A stretch of 64,000 nt of DNA from Amycolatopsis jejuensis (GTDB lineage Bacteria > Actinomycetota > Actinomycetes > Mycobacteriales > Pseudonocardiaceae): positions 18,726-82,725 of the forward strand of contig NZ_JNYZ01000040.1 of assembly GCF_000717335.1 (NCBI RefSeq). The letters run 5' to 3'. A program made the translations under genes and the position numbers. The first letter of the stretch is position 1, and every line of letters starts with the position of its first letter. The notes beneath the pieces are model-generated. The model was given only the letters and a program-made list of their open reading frames with translations, searched no databases and was not told the origin of the DNA. Positions 26,374-35,953 of this stretch are shown piece by piece.

Positions 26374-29300
26374 TCACCGGAAGTCCCGCGATTTCATGGG
26401 TACGCGCAACGACAACGGCTCCAGTTTCTCCGCGCGCACGCTCGCCACGCCGTCCGCATTTTCGACCACACCACGCACGAGCAGCGCCGGACTCCCCCGC
26501 GCGATCCGGTGGAACCGTTGCCACAGCCCGAGCGTGCAGATCACGTTCACCATGCCGGTCTCGTCCTCGAGGTTGAGGAACGTGACCCCACCGGCGGTCG
26601 CCGGACGCTGCCGGTGCGTGACCGCTCCCCCGACGAGCACCCGCGTGCCGTCGGCCTGGCTCAGCAGCCGGTCGGCGGTGACCACCCCGAGCGCGTCGAG
26701 CCGGTCGCGGATGAATTCCGTCGGGTAGCTGCCGGGCGAGATCCCGGTGGCCCACACGTCGGCGGCGGCGAGGTCGAGCCCGTCCATGCCCGGCAGCATC
26801 GGCGCGTCGACCCCGACGCCGGTACCAGGCAGTTTCTCCGGCCGATCCTGCGCGACGGCGCCGGCAGACCACAGCGCCTGCCGCCGGTCGGGCCCGAACC
26901 CGCCGAACGCCCCCGCGGTGGCCAGCGCTTCCAGCTGCGGCGTGGTGAGCCGAACCCGGCGGCCGAGGTCGGACATGCTCTCGTATCGGCCGTGCGCCTG
27001 CCGCTCCGCCACGATTTCCTCGGCCAGCGTGTCCCCGATCATCCGGACGGTCCCGATCCCACCCCGTACGGCATGGAGCCTTCCCTTGTCCGGCAACGGT
27101 TCCAACGTGGCGTGCGCCAGGCTCAGGTTGATGTCGGGCCCGAGCACCGTGACCCCATGCCGGCGCGCATCGGCCACCAGCGACTGCGGCGAGTAGAAGC
27201 CCATCGGCTGCGCCCGCAACAGGCCTGCACAGAACGCGTCCGGGTGGTAGTACTTGAAGTACGCGCTGGAGAACACCAAATGCGCGAAGCTCAACGCGTG
27301 ACTTTCGGGGAACCCGAAGTTGGCGAATGCTTTCAGTTTCTGGAAGATCTTCTCGGCGAGCTCCTCGTCGAGCTCGTTCGCCATGGCGCCGTCGAGGAAT
27401 CGCTTGTGCAGCCGTTCCATTTTTCGCTGCGAGCGTTTCGACCCCATGGCGTTCCGCAGCTGATCGGCCTCGGTGGCAGTGAAATTCGCTACCTCCAGGG
27501 CGATTTGCATCATCTGCTCCTGAAACAGTGGAACTCCCAGCGTTCTGTCCAGTGCATTTTTCAGCAGATGATGGTCATGCTCCCATTCTTCACGTTCTTG
27601 CTTGCGCCGAATATACGGGTGCACCGAGCCGCCCTGAATCGGACCTGGCCGAATCAGGGCGACTTCCACCGCCAGTTCGTAGAGGTCTCGCGGGCGCAAT
27701 CGTGGCAGCGTGGCCAGCTGAGCCCGGCTCTCCACCTGAAACACCCCGATGGCGTCGGCACGGCAAAGCATGTCGTAGATGTTCTCGTCCTCAAGATTCA
27801 ATTCGGCGATGTCAATTTCCTCGCCTTTGTAATCCCAGACAAGGTCGATCATGTAATGCAGCGCCGAAAGCATGCCGAGGCCGAGGAGGTCGAACTTCAC
27901 CAGACCGACCGCAGCACAGTCTTCTTTCTCCCATTGCAGAACACTGCGGTTTTCCATCCGCGCCCACTCGACCGGACACACCTGACTCACCGGCTCACGG
28001 CACATCACCATGCCGCCGGAGTGGATGCCGAGGTGGCGAGGGAAGTCCTCCAGCGCGCAAGCCAGTTGCACGACGTCGCGGGGAATATCGTGGTCGTGAT
28101 CCTTTTCGGTGCCGCGCAAGGCACCCCAGCGGTCGATCTGCTTGCTCCACGCATCCTGCTGGCCGGGCGAATAGCCGAGCGCCCGAGCAGCATCGCGGAT
28201 TGCGGAACGGGCGCGATAGGTGATCACGTTCGCGACCTGTGCGGCATTGAGCCTGCCATGCTTTTGGTAAACGTACTGGATCACCTCCTCCCGCCGGTCG
28301 GATTCGATGTCGATGTCGATATCCGGGTACTCGTCACGATTCGGTGCAAGGAATCGCTCGAAGAGCAGCGTGTACTTCATCGGATCGACGTTGGTGATGC
28401 CCAGCGCGTAACAGACCGCCGAGTTGGCCGCAGAACCCCTTCCCTGACAAAGGATGTCGCTTCGACGGCAGAAGCGCACGATATCCCAGACGATCAGAAA
28501 GTACCCAGGGAATCCCCGATTCTCGATGATCGTCATCTCGTGCTCGATCTGCTGCCATGCCTCGGCGGCTTTTTCCTTTCCCTGGTAACGCTTTTTGAAC
28601 CCCTTCCGCACACGGCGGCGCAGATAGGTGGTCTCGTCATACCCCGGGGGTACGTCGAACGGAGGTAGTTCCGGCGCAATGAGTTTCAACGGGAAAGCAC
28701 ATTCCACCCCCAGCAGCGCCGACCGCTGTACCGCACCCTTGTACCGGCCGAAGATCTTCTCCATTTCGGCGCCGGAACGGAGGAATGCGGTGCCGTCGCC
28801 GGGAAGCCAGCCTTCGAGGTCGTCGATGCCGCGGCGGGCGCGGATGGCGGCGAGGGCGTCGGCGAGGCGGCCGCGTTCGGGGCGGGCGTAGTGCGCGGCG
28901 GTGGTGGCGACGGTGGGCAGACCGAGTTCTTCGGCCATTCTGGCGAGCAGGTCGTTGTGCGTGCTGTCGAGGGGCTGGCCGTGGTCGATCAGCTCGACGT
29001 ACACCTGGTCGCGGCCGAAGAGGTCGACGAGACGACGCAGTTCGGCGGCTGCTGCGCCAGGACCTTCGCGGACCAGCGCCGAACGCACGGATCCTTTGCG
29101 GCAACCGGTGAGTACCGCGCAATTCCCGGCGACTTCCTCCGCCACGGCACGCAAATCGTAGATCGGACGGCCTTTTTCCGCGCGATCGCTGGACGGCGCC
29201 TCGTCGTCGTGACCGCGTAACTGTCCCGCGGTGATTGCCCGGCACAGGCTGCGGTAACCCTCGTCGCCGCGGGCCAGCAGCAGGAGGTGCTCGCCTTCGG

Positions 29301-29712
29301 GGTCGGCGACGCCGTTCTGCGGGCCGGACAGCCCGAAGCTCAGCTCGGTGCCGAACACCGTTGCCACACCCAGTTCTCTGGCCGCCTCGGCAAACCGGAC
29401 GACGCCGTACATACCGTCGTGGTCGGTGAGCGCGATGGCGTCGAGCCGCAGGCGGGCAGCTTCTTCCACCAGCTCCTCGGGATGGCTGGCACCGTCGAGA
29501 AAACTGAAGTTGGAATGGCAATGCAGCTCGGCGTACGCCACCCGATGACCGGACTCGAGGTCACTACTCGGCGGCGGTACGTGAGCGGGGCGCTGGTACT
29601 CCTCACGTTTTCGCCCCCAGGCAGGACTGTCCCCATGATCACCGGGCGGCAGCTCACCCGCCAGCGCCCGCGCAAGGTCCTTCCACCGGACCGGCGGGTT
29701 GTTCCAGCCCAT
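26374..29712 (-). CDS. dnaE2: Error-prone DNA polymerase III alpha-like subunit of the mutasome
   Basis: A 1112-residue C-family translesion polymerase (ImuC). The N-terminal PHP domain begins at AYAELHCHSNFSFLDGASHPEEL. The catalytic aspartates are in YPDIDIDIES, and the palm region has CQGRGSAANSAVCYALGI. The C-terminal OB fold includes VLVGGAVTHRQRPATAGGVTFLNLEDETG. It lacks the tau- and clamp-binding tail of replicative DnaE1. It works with ImuA' and ImuB in DNA-damage-induced mutagenesis. It starts one base after the stop of the small repeat ORF, in an operon headed by a LexA box at 34,266. Confidence 0.96.
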   Translation of the reverse strand: MGWNNPPVRWKDLARALAGELPPGDHGDSPAWGRKREEYQRPAHVPPPSSDLESGHRVAYAELHCHSNFSFLDGASHPEELVEEAARLRLDAIALTDHDGMYGVVRFAEAARELGVATVFGTELSFGLSGPQNGVADPEGEHLLLLARGDEGYRSLCRAITAGQLRGHDDEAPSSDRAEKGRPIYDLRAVAEEVAGNCAVLTGCRKGSVRSALVREGPGAAAAELRRLVDLFGRDQVYVELIDHGQPLDSTHNDLLARMAEELGLPTVATTAAHYARPERGRLADALAAIRARRGIDDLEGWLPGDGTAFLRSGAEMEKIFGRYKGAVQRSALLGVECAFPLKLIAPELPPFDVPPGYDETTYLRRRVRKGFKKRYQGKEKAAEAWQQIEHEMTIIENRGFPGYFLIVWDIVRFCRRSDILCQGRGSAANSAVCYALGITNVDPMKYTLLFERFLAPNRDEYPDIDIDIESDRREEVIQYVYQKHGRLNAAQVANVITYRARSAIRDAARALGYSPGQQDAWSKQIDRWGALRGTEKDHDHDIPRDVVQLACALEDFPRHLGIHSGGMVMCREPVSQVCPVEWARMENRSVLQWEKEDCAAVGLVKFDLLGLGMLSALHYMIDLVWDYKGEEIDIAELNLEDENIYDMLCRADAIGVFQVESRAQLATLPRLRPRDLYELAVEVALIRPGPIQGGSVHPYIRRKQEREEWEHDHHLLKNALDRTLGVPLFQEQMMQIALEVANFTATEADQLRNAMGSKRSQRKMERLHKRFLDGAMANELDEELAEKIFQKLKAFANFGFPESHALSFAHLVFSSAYFKYYHPDAFCAGLLRAQPMGFYSPQSLVADARRHGVTVLGPDINLSLAHATLEPLPDKGRLHAVRGGIGTVRMIGDTLAEEIVAERQAHGRYESMSDLGRRVRLTTPQLEALATAGAFGGFGPDRRQALWSAGAVAQDRPEKLPGTGVGVDAPMLPGMDGLDLAAADVWATGISPGSYPTEFIRDRLDALGVVTADRLLSQADGTRVLVGGAVTHRQRPATAGGVTFLNLEDETGMVNVICTLGLWQRFHRIARGSPALLVRGVVENADGVASVRAEKLEPLSLRVPMKSRDFR

Positions 29713-29713
29713 C

Positions 29714-30226
29714 TCACTCCCTCCGGTTCTCAGGTGAGCGCCGGGGTTCCGGGATGAGCAGTGCTACCCCGGACGGCACCGGGACATCAGCCGGACGCGG
29801 CCGGACCGGCCATGGCAGAGCGGAATCCGGCGAGGCGGGCTGCGGTGGCATGGAGCGCGGCGGGGCGGAGTCCGGCTGAGCAGGGCGCGGCGAGGCGGAG
29901 TCCGACTGAACAGGGCGCGGCGAGGCAGAGTCCGACTGAACAGGGCGCGGCGAGGCAGAGTCCGACTGAACGGGGCGCGGCGAAACAGGACCCGGCGAAA
30001 CAGAATCCGGCTGAGCAGGGCGCGGCGAAACGGAACCCGGCAGAGCAGAGCGAGGCAGGCCGGGCCGCGGCGGGACGAAGCGAGGATCGACATGGTCCGA
30101 ATCGCCGGAGTGCGCCGCTGCGGGATCCGGCGCGCTGGGATAACGAGGCGCGCCGAGGTAAGGCGGGACGGAACGCGGCGGAGCGAGGTCGCCCGGGGTG
30201 CGTGGGGTTGGCAGGTCGAAGGTCAT
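29714..30226 (-). CDS. Pro/Ser-rich decapeptide-repeat protein within the mutasome operon
   Basis: A 170-residue ORF of no known family. Its ATG overlaps the imuB stop (TGATG) and its stop is separated from the dnaE2 ATG by one base, so it fits the operon exactly. Residues 60-135 are repeats of the type SPRPVQSDSA, ten residues long. The ends are Pro-rich but less regular (start MTFDLPTPRTPGDLAPP, end GVALLIPEPRRSPENRRE). It is predicted to be disordered. The 30-bp DNA period keeps the frame, which argues for translation. It might be a tether in the ImuB-DnaE2 complex, but nothing in the sequence shows an activity. Confidence 0.65.
   Translation of the reverse strand: MTFDLPTPRTPGDLAPPRSVPPYLGAPRYPSAPDPAAAHSGDSDHVDPRFVPPRPGLPRSALPGSVSPRPAQPDSVSPGPVSPRPVQSDSASPRPVQSDSASPRPVQSDSASPRPAQPDSAPPRSMPPQPASPDSALPWPVRPRPADVPVPSGVALLIPEPRRSPENRRE
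29851..30045. repeat. 30-bp tandem repeats in the mutasome small ORF
   Basis: Units at 29,881-29,910, 29,911-29,940 and 29,941-29,970 are nearly identical. Diverged 30-bp and 15-bp variants lie on both sides. The period is a multiple of three, so the minus-strand frame is preserved. Confidence 0.85.
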
Positions 30227-31863
30227 CAGTCGTAGCTTCCTTCCACTGTCCACACTGGATTGTCGGTTCCGGAGCAGAGGACGAGCACGGCTTCGGCGGC
30301 GTCGTCCTCGGCGGAGCTGGCCAGCAGGAGCTGCAGCCGGGCTTGGGGTGGGCCGGTTGAGCGGCGGCTCGAGGTGATGGGCCACGGTCCGGCCCATCCG
30401 GTGATCGGCCGGGGTGGTCCACCGGCGATGCGGAACCCGTGTGGCGGCGCGGTGAGCTGTTTGCGCGGCGTGAGACCGATCGGGCACCCCTGGCCGTCGA
30501 CGACCTGGACCGGCAGCGGCTGGTCCAGCACGGTCGGCGGGGACGGTGCGGGTAGCCGGGCGGGCCAGGTGGCGTCCGGGGGCGTGGCGGGTTCCCGCGG
30601 GTCGCCCCAGGGGATCAGGCGGACGCGGGAGGCTGGGTCGCGGCCGCCGTCGAGCAAGGGGGTGACCACGCCTTCGGGGCCGAGCAGGCCTTGTATCCGG
30701 ACGAAGGCCCGGCCGGCCCGTTCGGTGGTCAGCTCCTCGTCCTCGCCCGGGCCGGCGCCGGGGTCGCCGCCTCGCCACAGGCCGAGTTGCAGGGAACGGC
30801 CCTCGACCGTTTCCTCCGGTTCGAGCCGCAGCCGTGCGACCCCGGAGGTGGGACGTTCGCCGGGTGCGGCCCGCAGCCAGCCTTCGAACTGCCAGCGCAC
30901 CCGGTCGGCAACCCCTTGCGGCGTCAGGGGTTCCGCGCAGCGCCAGACACGACCGAGTTGTTCGCCGGTTTCGGTGGTGGCGTAGATGCCGAGGCGGGTG
31001 CAGGCGAGACCGCGGCCGGCGAGGGTGGCGTGGAAACGGGCGCCGAGTTTTTTGGCGAGGAATGCGGCCACGTCCACCCGGCTGAGCACCGGGTCGAACG
31101 ACTCGCTGAGCGACAGCTCGGGCGGCGGGCGGCGGCGCAGCGGCGGACGGTCGGACAGTCCCTTGGCCAGCCGGTGGGCGAGTACCCCGGTGCGGCCGAA
31201 CCGGGCGACGACGTCTCGTTCCCCGAGCGCGGCGAAGGAGCCGAGCGTGCGCAGCCCGAGCCGGGTGAGCAGGTCGACGAGCTCTGCGCGTTCGGCGCCG
31301 GGCTGGTCCAGCTCGGTGATCGGCAGCGGGGCGAGGAATTCCGCCGCCCGCCCGGGTTCGATGAGCGCCCCGTGCCGGGCGGCGAGGGTGGCCGCGAAGA
31401 GCCCTTCCGCAACCCCGACCTGACATTCGACCCCGGCCGCCGCCGACACCTGGTCCACCAGTTTTTCGGCGAGCTGCGGTTCGCCGCCGAAGTATCCGGC
31501 CGCACCGGTGACGGGGACCGCGAGCAATCCCGGTCGTACCACTTCCAGCCCGACGACCAATTCCTCGACCGCCAGCGCGACGGTCTCGAACAGCCGCGCG
31601 TCCCGTGCCTCGTCGACGCCGAACACGGCCAGGTCGGGACACCGGGATTCGGCCTCGCGCCGCCGCATGCCGCGGCGCACGTTGCGGGAGCGGGCCACCG
31701 CAGTGCACGCGACGACCCGGTTGGCAAGGAACACCGCAGCAGGCCTGGTCAGCACTCCCCTGGCCGCAGCGACAGCGGCGACCGCAGGCCAGTCGGGACA
31801 CCAGACGACGAGCATCCGCACCGGATTCCGGCGCGGGTCCGACTGTCCTTTGTAGACTGTCAT
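30226..31863 (-). CDS. imuB: ImuB, inactive Y-family polymerase-like mutasome hub
   Basis: A 545-residue Y-family homologue starting MTVYKGQSDPRRNPVRMLVVWCPDWPAVAAV. The acidic pair of active DinB polymerases (SxDEA) is replaced by LAVPVTGAAGYFGGE, so it cannot polymerise, as is known for mycobacterial ImuB. A beta-clamp-binding motif QLGLWR is at residues 359-364, matching the QLPLWG-type motif of this family. It recruits DnaE2 and ImuA' to the clamp. The ATG overlaps the imuA' stop (ATGA), and the stop overlaps the next small ORF. Confidence 0.94.
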   Translation of the reverse strand: MTVYKGQSDPRRNPVRMLVVWCPDWPAVAAVAAARGVLTRPAAVFLANRVVACTAVARSRNVRRGMRRREAESRCPDLAVFGVDEARDARLFETVALAVEELVVGLEVVRPGLLAVPVTGAAGYFGGEPQLAEKLVDQVSAAAGVECQVGVAEGLFAATLAARHGALIEPGRAAEFLAPLPITELDQPGAERAELVDLLTRLGLRTLGSFAALGERDVVARFGRTGVLAHRLAKGLSDRPPLRRRPPPELSLSESFDPVLSRVDVAAFLAKKLGARFHATLAGRGLACTRLGIYATTETGEQLGRVWRCAEPLTPQGVADRVRWQFEGWLRAAPGERPTSGVARLRLEPEETVEGRSLQLGLWRGGDPGAGPGEDEELTTERAGRAFVRIQGLLGPEGVVTPLLDGGRDPASRVRLIPWGDPREPATPPDATWPARLPAPSPPTVLDQPLPVQVVDGQGCPIGLTPRKQLTAPPHGFRIAGGPPRPITGWAGPWPITSSRRSTGPPQARLQLLLASSAEDDAAEAVLVLCSGTDNPVWTVEGSYD

Positions 31864-34109
31864 CCGACGGCTTCCTCCTCCCGCGCCACGGCGGTTTTCC
31901 CGGATCGGGTGACGCGCCCGTCCGGCCCTGGCAGGAGCACCGGCGCGGAACGGGGACGCGCCGCCGCCCCGCGACCATGGACGTGCACCTCGACCGACCG
32001 GCAGCGGAGGTAACCCGCGCCATCGCCGGTCAGCCCGGTCCAGGCACCCGGGGTGCAGTGGAGCTCGACGTCGGCGGAAGGCCAGTGCCCCAGCGAAAGC
32101 AGCACGACCCCGCGATGCCGAGCCCGAGCCGCAAGCCGGCGCGCGACATCCGGACGTACCGAGCGTGGTTCGGTGACGACGAGGTCGACGCCGTCGATCA
32201 ACGCGGCCATCACCGCCGGGTACTCGGCCCCCGGATGGGGAACCAACGCCAGCCGCGACACGACAACCCCGTGCTCGGCCGCCGCGGCAACCCCCAGTGT
32301 GGGCACCCCGACGACTGCCGCCCACGCCCCCGCCGCAGTGGGCTCGGCGAGCAACGCGAACAGGAGCGAGGTGGACTGGTGGACCGCCACGATGCTCCCG
32401 CGCCGCAGCCCGGCGCCGGGGAGTAGGTCGGCCAGTGCCGGTGCTACCGGGAGTATTCGCCCGGCTGCGCGGCCCCAGTCCGCCTGGGCAGTTTGCCCGG
32501 CCTGCCCGGCCCGCTCCGACGCGACGGTGCTGGCGGTGCTGACGCCGGGGAGAGCGGTGAGGGTGGTCAGGGGGTGGGGTTGAGGGGCGGGGTCGGGTTG
32601 GGGGCGGAGCCGGGTTGGGGGGCGGAGCTCGGTCGGCGAGCTGGGCTGGGCCGGGGGGCGTGGTGGGGCTGGCACGGGCGGACGGGTCGGCTGCTGCGGA
32701 CGGGTCGGGGAGTGCAGTTGGGTCGGGGAGTGCAGTCGGGTCGGGGAGTGCAGTCGGGTCGGCGGGGACAGCTGGGCCGATGGGCGCGGCAGGTTGATTA
32801 CGTCCGCCGAACGGGAGTCGTTCGGCGGTTGGGGATCTATTGGCTGGGCGGGATCAGCTGGCGGGGCGGAGTCTGCCGGTAGGGAGAAGTCGGTGAGCTG
32901 ATCGGGATTCAGGGAAGAGTGCAGCTCGGCAGAGGAGCTGGAATCGGGACAGCGGGGCGCTGCGGGGAAGGGATCGCGCCGGGTCGGTGGTGAGAAGGAC
33001 GGCGGCCGGGAGTGGAATTCGGTTGGTGGACCGGCGGATGTCGGCTCGCTGGGGCAAGCCGGAGGGTGGCCGGTTGCCGCGTTGGGGGGTGGCGGGGTGG
33101 TCGATCGGGCTCGGGAAGTGTTCTTTGGCAAGGAGAATCGTCGAGGAGACCGTCTCGTCGGGGGCATTTTCTCGGCGGATTTTTTCGCGAAGGCTTTCAG
33201 TGCTTCCCACGGGACCAGTACTTCCCACGAGCGTGCCGGCCGCGCCTCCGGCACGCTCGTGGGTGTGGTTGGCAGCTCTTTCGGAGCTGCGGGCAACGTG
33301 ACCAACCCGGACGGGGATGCGGTTCCACGCATCCGCCGGGGCTTCCTCGGCTTGGCTGGAATTCCCTGTGCACCAGGCATTTCGCTCGGGCGCGGGACGG
33401 CGGGTGGCTTCGGAACGGCAACCGCCATCGGGGTTGCCGGGGTTTCGAGTGTGGTGGAAGCCGTGTTGAGTGGAGCCGGATCAGGTGCATCCGGGACCAC
33501 ATCGAGCAGGGCAAGGACAGTCACCTCCGAAGCCCCACCAGACGAAGCCTCGTTCGGCGCACCCGAGGTCGAGTCGAACGAAACCTCGCCTGGCTCGCTC
33601 GAACCCATGCCGAACGAAACTCCGCCAGACGCGCCTGAAGCCACGCCAACCCTGCCCGGCGTAACCGAGGCCACACCAGCCCGACCCGGCGCAACCGAAA
33701 CCACGCCAACCCCGCCTGGCACAACCGAAGTCGCACCAGCCCCCTTCGGCGCAACCAAGGCCGCACCAGCCTCACCCGGCGCAACCGAAACCACCCCAGC
33801 TCCACCCGGCTCAACCGAAGCCACGTCCAATGAAGCCCCGCCTGGCGCAACCGAAACCACCCCAGCCCCGCCCGAAGCCACACCGAACAAAACCCCACCG
33901 GACACGCCCGAAGACGGGCCAAACGAAACTGAGCCAAGCGAAACCGGGCCAAGCGAACCCAGACCTGACGCACCCGAAAACGTGCCGACCGCAGCCCGCC
34001 CAACCGCAGCCTGCCCGACCGCGCCCGCTGGTGCAGCAAACGCACCTGCGCCGGCCGAAGCCGGTGCGTAGCCGGGCGCTTCGGTCATGGCTGGGACGAC
34101 TTCGGTCAC
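31860..34109 (-). CDS. imuA': ImuA' mutasome protein with a ~500-residue low-complexity N-terminal extension
   Basis: The last 240 residues (from about SERAGQAGQTAQADWGRAAG) match actinobacterial ImuA', a RecA-like protein needed for damage-induced mutagenesis: ILPVAPALADLLPGAGLRRGSIVAVHQSTS, VVGVPTLGVAAAAEHG. The Walker A Lys is missing. Family members are usually 200-250 residues, but this frame is 749. Its front holds decapeptide repeats (GVVSVAPG.AG), then a basic segment (WEVLVPWEALKAFAKKSAEK), then Ser/Pro-rich repeats (SPTRLH). GGAGGAAGG lies just before the GTG at 34,109 and a LexA box lies 157 bases upstream, both supporting the long start. An internal start cannot be excluded, because no strong ribosome-binding site was found near the core. 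Confidence 0.75.
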   Translation of the reverse strand: MTEVVPAMTEAPGYAPASAGAGAFAAPAGAVGQAAVGRAAVGTFSGASGLGSLGPVSLGSVSFGPSSGVSGGVLFGVASGGAGVVSVAPGGASLDVASVEPGGAGVVSVAPGEAGAALVAPKGAGATSVVPGGVGVVSVAPGRAGVASVTPGRVGVASGASGGVSFGMGSSEPGEVSFDSTSGAPNEASSGGASEVTVLALLDVVPDAPDPAPLNTASTTLETPATPMAVAVPKPPAVPRPSEMPGAQGIPAKPRKPRRMRGTASPSGLVTLPAAPKELPTTPTSVPEARPARSWEVLVPWEALKAFAKKSAEKMPPTRRSPRRFSLPKNTSRARSTTPPPPNAATGHPPACPSEPTSAGPPTEFHSRPPSFSPPTRRDPFPAAPRCPDSSSSAELHSSLNPDQLTDFSLPADSAPPADPAQPIDPQPPNDSRSADVINLPRPSAQLSPPTRLHSPTRLHSPTQLHSPTRPQQPTRPPVPAPPRPPAQPSSPTELRPPTRLRPQPDPAPQPHPLTTLTALPGVSTASTVASERAGQAGQTAQADWGRAAGRILPVAPALADLLPGAGLRRGSIVAVHQSTSLLFALLAEPTAAGAWAAVVGVPTLGVAAAAEHGVVVSRLALVPHPGAEYPAVMAALIDGVDLVVTEPRSVRPDVARRLAARARHRGVVLLSLGHWPSADVELHCTPGAWTGLTGDGAGYLRCRSVEVHVHGRGAAARPRSAPVLLPGPDGRVTRSGKTAVAREEEAVG

Positions 34110-34265
34110 CGGTCACCTTCCTCCGCTTGATCTGCCGGCGTACCCGCCCCAGGCAGCCGAGGTCCACGCCGGTAGACCTGGCTCTGGGGCGGGCGCCGGC
34201 ACGCCGCGGGGAAGGCGGCACCGTATTCACCCTGTGCGGGCCGGCCGCACAGATCACCCAAAGCA

Positions 34266-34281
34266 TCGAACACCTGTTCGA
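34266..34281. promoter_or_regulatory. LexA (SOS) box upstream of the mutasome operon
   Basis: TCGAAC-ACCT-GTTCGA is a perfect match to the palindromic LexA box of mycobacteria and relatives. It lies 157 bases before the imuA' GTG, in the position expected for SOS control of imuA'-imuB-dnaE2. Confidence 0.9.
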
Positions 34282-34344
34282 CTCACTCCAGTCAACCCCA
34301 CCCTGCCCCCACTGTCAAGGACAAGGGCGAGAAGAGAACAGAAA

Positions 34345-34377
34345 ACCGGCCGGGACAAAGGAAAAGTCCCGGCCGGT
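34345..34377 (-). terminator. Intrinsic terminator after purH
   Basis: A 12-bp perfect stem (34,345-34,356 with 34,366-34,377) is followed, in the direction of the minus strand, by TTTTC. It ends the purN-purH unit and also separates it from the SOS promoter. Confidence 0.85.
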
Positions 34378-34390
34378 GGAGAGCCGAACG

Positions 34391-35953
34391 TCAGTGGGCG
34401 AAGTGCCTCGTGCCGGTGAGGTACAGCGTGATTCCGGCGGCCTCGGCGGCGGCGATCACCTCGGGGTCCCGGATGGAACCGCCGGGCTGGACGACCGCAC
34501 GCACGCCTGCCTCGGTCAGGACTTCCAGGCCGTCCGGGAACGGGAAGAACGCGTCCGACGCGCCGACCGAACCCTTTGCCCGATCGCCTGCCCTCGTGAC
34601 GGCCAGCCGTGATGAGTCGACGCGGTTCACCTGGCCCATGCCGACCCCGACGGTGGCTCCGTCGTTGGCCAGCAGGATCGCGTTGGACTTCACCGCGCGC
34701 AGCGCCCGCCAGGCGAACTCCAGGTCCGCCAAGGTCTGCTCGTCGGCCGGGGATCCGGTGGCCAGCTGCCAGTTCGCCGGGTCGTCGCCGGGGGCGTCGA
34801 TCACGTCGACGGTCTGCAGGAGCACCCCGCCGGAGATCGGGCGGAACTCCACCGGCGACGGGTTTTCGATCACCGGCAGCTTCAGCAGCCGGACATTCTT
34901 CTTGCGCCGCAAGATCTCCAGCGCTTCGGGCTCGAAGTCAGGAGCCAGCACGACCTCGGTGAACACCTCGGCGATCTGCTCCGCCGCCACGACGCTCACC
35001 GGCCGGTTCGTGGCGATGACGCCGCCGTACGCGGACACCGGGTCGCACGCGTGCGCCTTACGGTGCGCCTCGGCGACGTCTGCACCTACAGCGATCCCAC
35101 AAGGGTTGGCGTGCTTGATGATCGCGACAGCCGGCTCCGAGAAGTCGAAGGCAGCGCGACGCGCGGCATCGGTGTCGACGTAGTTGTTGTACGACATCGC
35201 CTTACCGTGAAGCTGCTCCGCGTGCGCGAGACCCGGCCGACCGCTTCGGTACAACGCCGCCTTCTGGTGCGGGTTCTCGCCGTAGCGCAGTACGTCGGCA
35301 CGGTCCCACGTAGCGCCGAGGAAGTCCGGGAAGCCACTGTCGTCCGCAGGCGCGTACGCACTGGCGAACCACGACGCGACAGCCGTGTCGTACGCAGCTG
35401 TGTGCGTGTACGCCTGCGCAGCGAGACGCTGTCGGTCCGAGAACTCGAAGCCGCCCGCGAGGACCTGCTCGAGTACCCACGCGTACCGCGCCGGATCCAC
35501 GACGACAGCGACACTGCCGTGGTTCTTCGCCGCCGCACGCACCATCGCCGGGCCGCCGATGTCGATGTTCTCCACGCAGTCTTCGACACTCGCGCCGGAC
35601 GCGACAGTCTGCTGGAACGGGTACAGGTTCACCACGAGCAGGTCGAACGGCGCGATGTCCAGCTGCTTGAGCTGCGCGACGTGGGCGTCGTTGCCCTGGT
35701 CGGCAAGCAGCCCGGCGTGCACGCGCGGGTGCAGCGTCTTCACGCGGCCGTCGAACGATTCCGGGAACCCGGTGACCTGCTCGACCGGCGTGACCGGGAC
35801 CCCGGCGTTCGCGATCACCTTCGCCGTCCCGCCGGTCGACACGATCTCCACGCCGGCCGCGTGCAGGCCGGTCGCGAGCTCGAGCAGGCCGGCCTTGTCC
35901 GAGACGCCGATCAGCGCGCGCCGGACCGGGCGCCGTCCCTGTGCTGTGCTCAC
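34391..35953 (-). CDS. purH: Bifunctional AICAR transformylase/IMP cyclohydrolase
   Basis: A 520-residue enzyme for the last two steps of IMP synthesis. The N-terminal cyclohydrolase has [17 protein letters not shown] and the STGGTAKVI loop. The transformylase part has [13 protein letters not shown] with the catalytic Lys-His pair, and it uses 10-formyl-THF. The GTG at 35,953 was chosen because it overlaps the purN stop (GTGA) and follows AAAGGTGAGG. The longer frame adds 11 residues that overlap purN. It is the second gene of a purN-purH operon. Confidence 0.96.
   Translation of the reverse strand: MSTAQGRRPVRRALIGVSDKAGLLELATGLHAAGVEIVSTGGTAKVIANAGVPVTPVEQVTGFPESFDGRVKTLHPRVHAGLLADQGNDAHVAQLKQLDIAPFDLLVVNLYPFQQTVASGASVEDCVENIDIGGPAMVRAAAKNHGSVAVVVDPARYAWVLEQVLAGGFEFSDRQRLAAQAYTHTAAYDTAVASWFASAYAPADDSGFPDFLGATWDRADVLRYGENPHQKAALYRSGRPGLAHAEQLHGKAMSYNNYVDTDAARRAAFDFSEPAVAIIKHANPCGIAVGADVAEAHRKAHACDPVSAYGGVIATNRPVSVVAAEQIAEVFTEVVLAPDFEPEALEILRRKKNVRLLKLPVIENPSPVEFRPISGGVLLQTVDVIDAPGDDPANWQLATGSPADEQTLADLEFAWRALRAVKSNAILLANDGATVGVGMGQVNRVDSSRLAVTRAGDRAKGSVGASDAFFPFPDGLEVLTEAGVRAVVQPGGSIRDPEVIAAAEAAGITLYLTGTRHFAH

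Noticed and set aside
33082..34071. A plus-strand frame encoding Pro/Thr/Glu repeats opposite imuA'
   Set aside because: It mirrors the imuA' frame codon for codon. It has no ribosome-binding site, while the minus-strand frame has GGAGGAAGG, a LexA box and operon overlaps.
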